A program made the position numbers and the translations under genes. Of a stretch of DNA of 15,217 bases, positions 6,991 through 13,330 are shown in pieces. Each line of letters begins with the position of its first letter. Position 1 is the first letter of the stretch. Under the pieces are notes generated by a model, which was not told where the DNA came from, ran no database searches, and saw nothing but the letters and a program-made list of their open reading frames with translations. This DNA comes from an uncultured Lachnospiraceae bacterium (GTDB lineage Bacteria; Bacillota; Clostridia; Lachnospirales; Lachnospiraceae): the NCBI GenBank assembly GCA_946549155.1, contig CAMNQN010000057.1, positions 1 through 15,217 on the forward strand. Reading direction: 5' to 3'.

Positions 6991-8301
6991 ATGAAAAAAT
7001 GTATGGGGAAAGCATTGGCGGCGGTTTTAACAGCAACTATGGTGGGAGGTTTGGCGGCAGGTACAGCTTTGGCTGACGAGGGAGCTGTGTTAAAGGTATG
7101 GCTTCCGAATACATTCTCCGCGGAGGCGGACAAGCTGATTGAGGAGCGTTGTAAGGAATTTGCAGAGACGAACGATGAAGTGGCCGAGGTTCAGGTGGAG
7201 TTTATTTCCGGCACGGATGGATACGCAAAATGGAATGCAGCGATTGAATCCGGTGATACCCCGGATCTGACCTTCTTACATATTTCGGCTTACAATAACT
7301 ATGCGGGAATGGGAGTTCTGGAGGATTTGTCAGATACAGTGGCTGAGGTGGAGGCTTCCTACGGAGCGCTGCTGGAGAACCACAAAGAGAACTTTACCTT
7401 TGACGGTAAGATCTATGCGCTGCCGCTGTATGCGCAGATCAACTCTATGACGTACCGCACGGATGTCCTGGAGGAAGTGGGAGCGGAAGTGCCGAAAACC
7501 TGGGAAGATGTGAAAGAGGTATCGGCAAAGATACAGGAAGCCGGCCTGGACATTTACGGATTTGGCAATGGAATGGGAACCGCAGATGACGGAGAAGATG
7601 TTCTGCGTTATATTTTCAGATGCTTCGGCGCAAGAAGCTGGGATGAAGAGGGCAATGTGGTGATTAATAGTCCGGAGACGGTGAATGCCGTTAATTATCT
7701 GGTGGATATGTATAATTCCGGATATATGCCGCCTTCTGTAATTCAGTGGGATGCATCTGGAAACAATACTTCTTATCTGGCCGGAGAGAGCGCAATGGTA
7801 TTTAATCCGCCTACTCTTTACAACGTGACCCAGAATGAAGAAAATAAGGATACCATCGGTAATATTACGTCTATCACGGCAATGCCAACAGGAGATTATG
7901 AGACCTGGAATAATATAAATTATATTATGTTCTCTATTTTTGACAGTGCAAAGAACAAGGATCTGGCAAAAGAACTGCTGAAGACGCTGTTTGAAGAGGA
8001 ATGGTATGACAACTATATGGTATCCGGGTTTCCGGTGGCAGGCCCTGTGTTTGAAAGAACAGAAGAGACAGCGGAATGGCAGTCTGAACTGGTACAGGAG
8101 ATCCTTCCCCAGAGCTACCGAGGCCGCCGTTACGGTTATCCCTGTGAGCTGCCGTCTGTAGCAGTTGCAGATTCGAAAGCGTACAATGACTTCGTTCTCA
8201 GCACCACCATGCAGAAGGTGCTTCTGAACGGAATGAGTGCAGAGGATGCAGTGGCAGAACTGGAAGCAGAACTTCAGGAATACCTGAATGCAGCCGGCTA
8301 A
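6991..8301 (+). CDS. ABC transporter sugar-binding protein (CUT1 type, no lipobox)
   Basis: This is an extracellular solute-binding protein of the MalE-like family 1, capturing a carbohydrate for the two permeases downstream. ATG at 6991 is chosen over an in-frame GTG six bases earlier because the AAGGAG / GAAGG ribosome binding site overlaps or abuts that GTG. The 436-residue product begins with a signal peptide, MKKCMGKALAAVLTATM then a glycine/alanine stretch, ending TALA before DEG (cleavage after about residue 28). The mature part has the family opening AVLKVWLPN, then GTDGYAKWNAAIESGDTPDL and PLYAQINSMTYRTDVLEE. Most Gram-positive binding proteins are lipoproteins with an LxxC box; here the only cysteine in the leader is residue 4, so this looks like a signal peptidase I substrate. 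It follows the aldolase by 23 bases. Confidence 0.92.
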   Translation: MKKCMGKALAAVLTATMVGGLAAGTALADEGAVLKVWLPNTFSAEADKLIEERCKEFAETNDEVAEVQVEFISGTDGYAKWNAAIESGDTPDLTFLHISAYNNYAGMGVLEDLSDTVAEVEASYGALLENHKENFTFDGKIYALPLYAQINSMTYRTDVLEEVGAEVPKTWEDVKEVSAKIQEAGLDIYGFGNGMGTADDGEDVLRYIFRCFGARSWDEEGNVVINSPETVNAVNYLVDMYNSGYMPPSVIQWDASGNNTSYLAGESAMVFNPPTLYNVTQNEENKDTIGNITSITAMPTGDYETWNNINYIMFSIFDSAKNKDLAKELLKTLFEEEWYDNYMVSGFPVAGPVFERTEETAEWQSELVQEILPQSYRGRRYGYPCELPSVAVADSKAYNDFVLSTTMQKVLLNGMSAEDAVAELEAELQEYLNAAG

Positions 8302-8313
8302 ATCCAACAGACT

Positions 8314-8353
8314 GCCGGAGAGTTACTGCTCATTTTGTGATCAGCAGCACCGG
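8314..8353 (+). other. Intercistronic stem-loop between binding protein and permease genes
   Basis: In the 77-base gap, CTGCT (8326-8330) pairs with AGCAG (8343-8347), and CCGG at 8315-8318 can pair with CCGG at 8350-8353. There is no T tract. Hairpins at this point in sugar ABC operons commonly protect the upstream message and keep binding protein above permease levels; that role here is inferred from position. Confidence 0.45.
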
Positions 8354-8378
8354 AGGATTCTAAAGGAGGAGGAATAGG

Positions 8379-9287
8379 ATGATGAATAAAAAAAGCTATC
8401 AGATATCGGACAGACGAAAAATCACGTACCATAAAATATTTCCTTATCTGTTGATTGCTCCGGTGTTTCTGTATGTGTTAGTTTTTCTGGTATTTCCGTT
8501 TCTTTATGGTATTGGCATCAGTTTGACGGATAAGAAGATCGGAGGAGAAGCAAGCTTCATTGGCATTCAAAATTATCTTACCTTGCTGCAGGATAAGAAG
8601 TTTGTGAAAAGCATTATGAACACGCTGGAATACACCGTAATTTCTGTTGGCCTGAAGGTAATTCTGGGTATGGCCATGGCTCTTGTGCTGAATTCCAGAA
8701 TACGGGGAAGAACGCTGGCCAGGGGGCTCCTTTTGATCCCCTGGGCAGTTCCCACCACCGTCTCCATCTATGTCTGGAAATGGATGTTTTCGGACGCGGG
8801 CGGTGTACTGAACGCCATGCTGACCCAGACTGGCATAGTTTCGCATAAAATAGCATGGCTGTCCACACCGCTGATGGCGATGGTCTCCATTGTGATTGTA
8901 AATGTGTGGCGGGGGGCTCCTTTTATTGGAATTTCTGTATTGTCAGGACTGCAGACCATTTCTTCGGATTTGTATGAATCGGCTACGGTGGACGGTGCAG
9001 GAGCGGTAGCAAAATTTATTTATGTTACCCTTCCATCCATAAAAAATGTCCTGATGCTGGCAACGCTGGTGACGACCATATGGACCTTTAATGATTTCGA
9101 AATTATCTGGCTTCTCACGAAGGGCGGACCGTTGAATTCCACTCAGGTAATCTCCACGTACAGTTATCAGGCAGGAATTTTGCAGATGGATTTCGGAAAA
9201 GCCGTGGCTGCGTCCGTGATGTTTTTGCCGATCATCATTATATTGGTAAATATAGTGACTGGCTATACACTGAAAAAGGAGGAATAA
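8379..9287 (+). CDS. CUT1 sugar ABC transporter permease, MalF/UgpA type
   Basis: This is one of two membrane subunits of the importer. Its 302 residues contain six predicted membrane helices, the first at about 21-47 (FPYLLIAPVFLYVL onward). The cytoplasmic EAA loop that docks on the ATPase is YESATVDGAGA followed by FIYVTLPSI (about 199-221). ATG codons at 8379 and 8382 are adjacent; AAAGGAGGAGG (8362-8372) serves either. It is followed after three bases by the partner permease. No ATP-binding subunit is encoded in the window, so the complex presumably uses a shared MsiK/UgpC-type ATPase encoded elsewhere, which is common for this transporter class. Confidence 0.94.
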   Translation: MMNKKSYQISDRRKITYHKIFPYLLIAPVFLYVLVFLVFPFLYGIGISLTDKKIGGEASFIGIQNYLTLLQDKKFVKSIMNTLEYTVISVGLKVILGMAMALVLNSRIRGRTLARGLLLIPWAVPTTVSIYVWKWMFSDAGGVLNAMLTQTGIVSHKIAWLSTPLMAMVSIVIVNVWRGAPFIGISVLSGLQTISSDLYESATVDGAGAVAKFIYVTLPSIKNVLMLATLVTTIWTFNDFEIIWLLTKGGPLNSTQVISTYSYQAGILQMDFGKAVAASVMFLPIIIILVNIVTGYTLKKEE

Positions 9288-9290
9288 TTC

Positions 9291-10142
9291 ATGGACAAAA
9301 AAAGAAAACGCAGGAGGCGCTTAGATAAAGGACTGGTTTGTTCTTATGCTGTTCTGGTAATATTCCTTATTTTTTCCCTGTTTCCGATTTACTGGATGTT
9401 GAATACCTCTTTGAAGTCGGATACCGAGATTTATGAGAAGATACCCACCTTTGTGCCCAGAGAAATTAAATTCGATGCTTATCGGAGACTGCTTTTCGAA
9501 ACTTCCTTTCCGAGAGCTTTGACGAACAGTATTATTCTGGCAACGGTGGTATCTCTGGTAACCATTTTCTTCTGTATGCTGGCAGCCTATGCGATAACCC
9601 GGACAAAAATCCGGGGGCGCAGCGCCATGTCCCGGGGAGTTCTGTACACCTATCTGCTGCCCCGGACCATGCTTTTTATTCCTCTCTACATACTGGCTGT
9701 GAAGATGGGAATTAACAACAGCCTGTTTGGACTGGGGCTGATTTATCCCACGTTTACGATCCCCTATGCTATGTGGATGCTGATCGCATACTTTAAAACA
9801 GTGCCGGTGGAGGTGGAGGAGGCGGCTTTGGTAGACGGCTGCGGTCCGTGGAGGCTGATGTTTCGTGTGTTCTTTCCTTTGGTAATACCGGGGATCGTAT
9901 CGACACTGATTTTCTGCTTTACTCTGTGCTGGAATGAATATTTGTATTCGGTAATTATGATCAATGACAGCCTTTATAAGACGTTTCCGACGATGCTTTC
10001 TGAACTGATTGTGGACGATGTGTTTGCATGGGCTCCGCTGATGGCGGGTTCCCTGATTTCCTGTATCCCAATTCTGATTCTGTATTCTGTGTCTTCGAGA
10101 AACCTGACCAGTGGTTTTACAGCCGGATCTGTAAAGGGATAA
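9291..10142 (+). CDS. CUT1 sugar ABC transporter permease, MalG/UgpE type
   Basis: This is the second membrane subunit of the importer, with 283 residues and six predicted helices after a very basic N-terminal tail (MDKKRKRRRR). The EAA loop is VEEAALVDGCGPWRLMFRVF (175-194), continuing into FPLVIPG, matching the ATPase-coupling consensus closely. The first helix region ends FPIYWMLNTSLKS, a family hallmark. ATG at 9291 comes three bases after the stop of the partner permease, with AAAGGAGG overlapping that gene's end, so the two are translationally coupled. The D-2-hydroxyacid dehydrogenase gene starts 18 bases downstream. Confidence 0.94.
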   Translation: MDKKRKRRRRLDKGLVCSYAVLVIFLIFSLFPIYWMLNTSLKSDTEIYEKIPTFVPREIKFDAYRRLLFETSFPRALTNSIILATVVSLVTIFFCMLAAYAITRTKIRGRSAMSRGVLYTYLLPRTMLFIPLYILAVKMGINNSLFGLGLIYPTFTIPYAMWMLIAYFKTVPVEVEEAALVDGCGPWRLMFRVFFPLVIPGIVSTLIFCFTLCWNEYLYSVIMINDSLYKTFPTMLSELIVDDVFAWAPLMAGSLISCIPILILYSVSSRNLTSGFTAGSVKG

Positions 10143-10160
10143 GAAAGGGGCATAAGAGAA

Positions 10161-11108
10161 ATGAACGTATTGATTATGGCAGACGCCAAGCGGCAGTATT
10201 TTGATGAAGCGGTGGCACTTCTTGGGGAAAACGGGATTGACAGTGCTTTTGGGGACCCATTAAAAGTGGGGGAAGAGGATTTGGTGTGTCAGGCCCGGGA
10301 AGCAGAGACGGTTATTGCGGGCAGCGAGAGATGGACAAGAAGGGTCATGGAGCAATGTCCTAAGCTGCGGCTGATTGTCCGCTGCGGAACCGGATATGAC
10401 GGTGTGGATATTCAGGCGGCCTCCGAAATGGGGATTCAGGTGGCGAATACGCCGGGGCTGAATACGTATGCGGTGGCTGAGATGGCTCTGTCATTTATAC
10501 TGGCACTGCAAAGAAAAGTTCTGGTATACAATGAAAAAATGAAAAAAGGACAATGGGGCCCCGTGGATGCCCGGGAATTGAGAGGAAAGACGGTGGGGCT
10601 TCTGGGCTTTGGGGGAATTGCGAAGCAGCTGGCGGGCTTGCTGCAGCCATTTGGATGCAGATTATTGGCATACGATATTTTCCAGGATCAGGAGACGGCG
10701 AAAAGGCTTGGTGTGAAATTTGCCGATATGGAGACCGTAATCAGTGAGGCAGATATCATCAGTATTCATCTTCCGCTGGTAGAGGATACCCGCTATTTGA
10801 TTTGCAGAGAAACTATTGAAAAAATGAAAACAGGCTGTATTCTGGTCAATACGAGCCGCGGCGGGGTGGTTCATACTGCTGATTTGTGTCAGGCCCTGAA
10901 AAGGGGAAAGCTTGGGGGAGCAGCCCTTGATGTACATGAAGTGGAACCTGTACCGGAGGGATATGACATGCTGGGAATGGAAAACGTAATTCTGTCACCC
11001 CATGTTGCTTCCGCTACGGAGGAGGCAACGCTGCATATGATTAATGCTTCAGCGGCATCGATTATAAAGTTTTATAAAGAAGGCCGTGCGGAGCATACGG
11101 TTAATTAG
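10161..11108 (+). CDS. D-2-hydroxyacid dehydrogenase (phosphoglycerate dehydrogenase family)
   Basis: This is a cytosolic NAD-dependent oxidoreductase interconverting a 2-keto acid and a D-2-hydroxy acid. In its 315 residues the Rossmann motif is GLLGFGGIA (146-154) with acidic D172 at the end of the second strand, indicating NAD preference. The catalytic set is R233 (NTSRGG), E262 (HEVEP) and H281 (LSPHVAS). VRCGTGYDGVD (73-83) is the usual substrate-loop region. ATG at 10161 follows AAAGGGG about ten bases upstream. It is the last gene of the operon. Its stop codon TAG lies inside the terminal repeat of the adjoining structured element, so the final residues may have been altered by that insertion, though total length is normal. 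Likely substrates are hydroxypyruvate, glyoxylate or a sugar-derived 2-keto acid; the sequence does not decide. Confidence 0.92.
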   Translation: MNVLIMADAKRQYFDEAVALLGENGIDSAFGDPLKVGEEDLVCQAREAETVIAGSERWTRRVMEQCPKLRLIVRCGTGYDGVDIQAASEMGIQVANTPGLNTYAVAEMALSFILALQRKVLVYNEKMKKGQWGPVDARELRGKTVGLLGFGGIAKQLAGLLQPFGCRLLAYDIFQDQETAKRLGVKFADMETVISEADIISIHLPLVEDTRYLICRETIEKMKTGCILVNTSRGGVVHTADLCQALKRGKLGGAALDVHEVEPVPEGYDMLGMENVILSPHVASATEEATLHMINASAASIIKFYKEGRAEHTVN

Positions 11109-11234
11109 GAAAACGCTGATTAAAGCGTTTCCCGTGCCGGATTTGCGCTGCGAAGCAGCAATTTCCCTTGCAAATCCGTGCACATCCACCGGAGGTTCTA
11201 AGGAAATGCTGAATTAATCAGCATTTCCTTAGAA
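11105..11234. repeat. MITE-like structured element of three nested or tandem palindromes
   Basis: Three strong palindromes fill this segment. The first is GGAAAACGCT / AGCGTTTCC (11108-11132). The second is a 9-bp stem CGGATTTGC / GCAAATCCG (11138-11146 and 11170-11178) enclosing GCTGC-GAA-GCAGC. The third is a perfect 17-bp stem TTCTAAGGAAATGCTGA (11196-11212) with its complement at 11218-11234. The two ends are related inverted repeats: 11105-11123 resembles the reverse complement of 11214-11231, sharing GCTGATTAA. No coding capacity is seen. This architecture suits a miniature inverted-repeat element; target-site duplications are not obvious. It separates the dehydrogenase operon from the SIS gene and could attenuate readthrough, although no T tract follows the last stem. 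The rest of the gap to the SIS gene (11235-11338) holds no clear promoter. Confidence 0.65.
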
Positions 11235-11338
11235 ATAGGACTTCTATAGTGGGGATAAATGTGTTAGCATAGAGGAAGAAAGATCCGGAGCCGGAGTATG
11301 TTAAGGGAGACAGGTTCACCATATCAGTGGGAGGAAAA

Positions 11339-11902
11339 ATGGATATTAAAGAGATTTTGCAGAGGATTACAGAGGAATTGAGCGGCTGTTTTGATTCACT
11401 GCAGGAGGAGCAGTTACAGGCGTTAGAGGCGGAGATCAGGGAAGCGAAAAAAATCTATGTGGCTGGTGCGGGCCGCTCTCTGATGATGATCCGCGGTCTG
11501 GCCATGCGGCTGATGCACATGGGGGTTCAGTCCTATGTGGTGGGGGAGACGGTGACGCCTGCCATTGAACCCGGTGACCTTCTGATTATCGCGTCCGGCA
11601 GCGGCTCCACCGGGACCTTGACAGTGATTGCGGAGAAATGCAAGCGCATCGGTGCGGGACTGGCGCTGATTACTACCATGGTGGATTCCCCCATTGGCCG
11701 GATGGCAGACTGCATTGTGGAGGTGAAGGCGGCCACCACAAAGAGTGACGCTAATACCAGAGAGACTTTTCAGCCGGGGGCGAATACCTTTGAGCAGAGT
11801 GTGCTGCTGATCGGGGACGCCATTTTTATCGATATGATCAGCGCAGGAGATTTAGAAGAGAACAATCGGGTGCTGATGAGTCGACATGCGAATTTGGAGT
11901 AA
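11339..11902 (+). CDS. hxlB: SIS-domain isomerase, 6-phospho-3-hexuloisomerase (HxlB) type
   Basis: This is a sugar-phosphate isomerase predicted to interconvert 3-hexulose 6-phosphate and fructose 6-phosphate, the second step of the ribulose monophosphate route. The 187-residue length fits the family exactly. The SIS fold shows VAGAGRSLMMIRGLAMRLMH (41-60), the HxlB hallmark, then VVGETVTPAI (67-76), the phosphate-binding SGSGST (86-91), and FEQSVLLIGDA (151-161), with E152 the expected catalytic glutamate. GTG at 11327 lies within the ribosome binding site, so ATG at 11339 after GGGAGG (11329-11334) is preferred, although the four-base spacing is short. The partner 3-hexulose-6-phosphate synthase (HxlA) is not in the window, so the substrate could differ. 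The next gene is 53 bases downstream. Confidence 0.85.
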   Translation: MDIKEILQRITEELSGCFDSLQEEQLQALEAEIREAKKIYVAGAGRSLMMIRGLAMRLMHMGVQSYVVGETVTPAIEPGDLLIIASGSGSTGTLTVIAEKCKRIGAGLALITTMVDSPIGRMADCIVEVKAATTKSDANTRETFQPGANTFEQSVLLIGDAIFIDMISAGDLEENNRVLMSRHANLE

Positions 11903-11955
11903 ACGGAGACAGAGGGATACGAAATGAGAGGAAGAATCGGGCAGGGGGTGAAACA

Positions 11956-12528
11956 GTGAGCGGAACAAGAAGAATGGCGGCGGTGATTTTCCCGGGAATG
12001 GGGTATCACACGGACAAGCCGCTTTTGTATTATGGAAAAAAGCTGGCAAAACAGCATGGATATGAGATAATTGAGGTTTCCTACAGGGATTTAAAGAAAG
12101 AGCCTAATAAACTGGAGGCGGCGTTTCAATCCGCGCTGGCCCAGACAGAGGAGCTGCTTGGAGGGAAAGGTCTGCAGGAGTACGGGGAGCTTTTATTTAT
12201 TTCAAAAAGCATCGGTACGGTGGTGGCTTCCGCTTACGCAGAAAAATACAGTCTTTTCCCCCGTCACATTTTGTATACGCCGGTGGAGGAGACTTTTTCC
12301 TTTGTGCCCACAAGGGGGATTGCTTTTCATGGAACAGCGGATCCTATGGCAGATACGGAAATGATCCGTAAAGCCTGTCTGGAATGTTACATCCCTCTTT
12401 TTATCACGAAATGCGGAAACCATTCTCTTGAGACAGGGGAGGCGCTGCAGGATCTGAAGATTTTGCGGACGGTGATGGAGCAGACGGAGAGATATATAGA
12501 GACGGGAGAAGCGGCTGGATTTATGTAA
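11956..12528 (+). CDS. Small alpha/beta hydrolase-like protein, function unknown
   Basis: The 190 residues look like a compact alpha/beta hydrolase. The putative nucleophile elbow is SKSIG (83-87) with S85, departing from the usual GxSxG because the first glycine is serine. FHGTADP (124-130) offers the acid D129, and KCGNHSLE (152-159) offers H156, in the expected order and spacing for a Ser-Asp-His triad. There is no signal peptide. The start is GTG at 11956, supported by AGGGGGTG (11943-11950) five bases upstream; an ATG six codons later has no comparable site. It is 53 bases after the SIS gene and just before a strong terminator, so the two probably form a short operon. The substrate is unknown; a small esterase or deacylase is possible. 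Confidence 0.75.
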   Translation: MSGTRRMAAVIFPGMGYHTDKPLLYYGKKLAKQHGYEIIEVSYRDLKKEPNKLEAAFQSALAQTEELLGGKGLQEYGELLFISKSIGTVVASAYAEKYSLFPRHILYTPVEETFSFVPTRGIAFHGTADPMADTEMIRKACLECYIPLFITKCGNHSLETGEALQDLKILRTVMEQTERYIETGEAAGFM

Positions 12529-12566
12529 TGAAAGGATGGGTTACAAAGGGTGAATTTAGTAGGTAT

Positions 12567-12610
12567 ATCCGGAGAAAAAGACGTTTGGACGTCTTCTCCG
12601 GATTTTTTTT
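12567..12610 (+). terminator. Rho-independent terminator after the SIS / hydrolase genes
   Basis: ATCCGGAGAA (12567-12576) pairs with TTCTCCGGAT (12594-12603), and the inner GACGT (12580-12584) pairs with ACGTC (12589-12593) across a TTGG loop, with an AAA bulge. A run of eight T residues follows at 12603-12610. This is a complete intrinsic terminator and separates the SIS/hydrolase unit from the sigma factor operon. Confidence 0.95.
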
Positions 12611-12661
12611 ATTCAGGAAAACAAATTTGAAACTTTCTCCTGCTATTTTCAATCTAATGGG

Positions 12662-12690
12662 TGTAACAAAGCTCATTCGAATGACGAAGT
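12662..12690 (+). promoter_or_regulatory. ECF-type promoter candidate for the sigma/DUF4179 operon
   Basis: TGTAAC at 12662-12667 and CGAAGT at 12685-12690 are separated by 17 bases, resembling the AAC-type -35 and CGNN -10 of ECF sigma promoters. An alternative is TGAAAC at 12628-12633 with TCTAAT at 12653-12658. Either would suit autoregulation by the sigma factor encoded just downstream. Neither is a housekeeping promoter. Confidence 0.4.
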
Positions 12691-12715
12691 TAAAAATCAG
12701 AAAGGGGGGATGGTG

Positions 12716-13330
12716 ATGATACAGCTGGTAAAACGGGCGATGCAGTCGGATGCGGACGCATTTCTGGAGCTGATGGAACGTAATTCCTCAGCTATGTATA
12801 AGGTTGCCTGGGCGGTTCTGAAAAATAATGAGGATGTGGCGGATGCGGTGCAGGATACGATTTTGACCTGCTATGAAAAGCTGCACACGCTGCGAAGGCC
12901 GGAATTGTTTAAAACATGGATGACCAGAATACTTCTGAATCATTGCTATCAGATCCGAAATCACTATAAATCGCTGAATATGGAGGCAGACATGCCGGAG
13001 CTTTCATTTTGTGACAACAGTCTGGCGGAACTGGAATTTAAGCAGATGCTGAAGGATCTGGATGAGAAGTACCGGGTGGTGCTGGTGCTGTTTTATGTGG
13101 AGGGGCTTAAGATATCAGAGATTGCCGGGATTTTGGATATGAATGAAAATACAGTGAAAACCAGGCTGTCCAGGGCCAAGGAACAGGTGAAGAAGATTTA
13201 CCTGGACAGTGAACCCGCCAGGGGCAGACGGGCAGGCAGCCCGACTTCAAAAGGCGGCAGCATCAGAGGGAGGGGAGGAAGTTACTATGAGAAGAGAGGA
13301 CAAATTTCTCAGTTCGGAATGGGACGATAA
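12716..13330 (+). CDS. ECF-type RNA polymerase sigma factor
   Basis: This is a sigma-70 family extracytoplasmic-function sigma factor, directing RNA polymerase to stress or envelope promoters. Region 2 spans about residues 12-84 (FLELMERNSSAMYKVAW, then EDVADAVQDTIL and FKTWMTRILLNHCY). Region 4 spans about 108-162, with SEIAGILDMNENTVKTRLSR as the helix-turn-helix. ATG at 12716 is preferred over ATG 12710 and GTG 12713, which lie directly against the AAAGGGGGG ribosome binding site (12701-12709). The 204-residue product is longer than usual because a 42-residue arginine/glycine-rich tail follows region 4. That tail's coding sequence contains the ribosome binding site of the next gene and overlaps it by 44 bases, so the two are translationally coupled. 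The DUF4179 neighbour is the likely anti-sigma factor. Confidence 0.93.
   Translation: MIQLVKRAMQSDADAFLELMERNSSAMYKVAWAVLKNNEDVADAVQDTILTCYEKLHTLRRPELFKTWMTRILLNHCYQIRNHYKSLNMEADMPELSFCDNSLAELEFKQMLKDLDEKYRVVLVLFYVEGLKISEIAGILDMNENTVKTRLSRAKEQVKKIYLDSEPARGRRAGSPTSKGGSIRGRGGSYYEKRGQISQFGMGR

Noticed and set aside
7330..8307. 325-codon minus-strand ORF opposite the sugar-binding protein
   Set aside because: It has no ribosome binding site or recognisable domain, is rich in Cys/His/Ile as expected of an antisense shadow, and overlaps a well-supported gene.
2401..10142. Sialic acid or 2,7-anhydro-sialic acid (nan) locus, given an NAL-like aldolase, a Gfo/Idh/MocA enzyme and an SBP with two permeases
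   Set aside because: No NanE, NanK or sialidase is present, the aldolase motifs differ from N-acetylneuraminate lyase, and ThuA, iron-type alcohol dehydrogenase and hydroxyacid dehydrogenase are not expected there.
11339..12528. SIS and hydrolase genes as the distal part of the dehydrogenase-transporter operon
   Set aside because: A 230-base gap containing the three-palindrome element separates them; co-transcription cannot be claimed from the sequence.
12528..12716. 62-codon ORF whose ATG overlaps the hydrolase stop (TAATG)
   Set aside because: It reads through the strong intrinsic terminator at 12567-12610 and into the sigma factor ribosome binding site; the basic, low-complexity product has no support.
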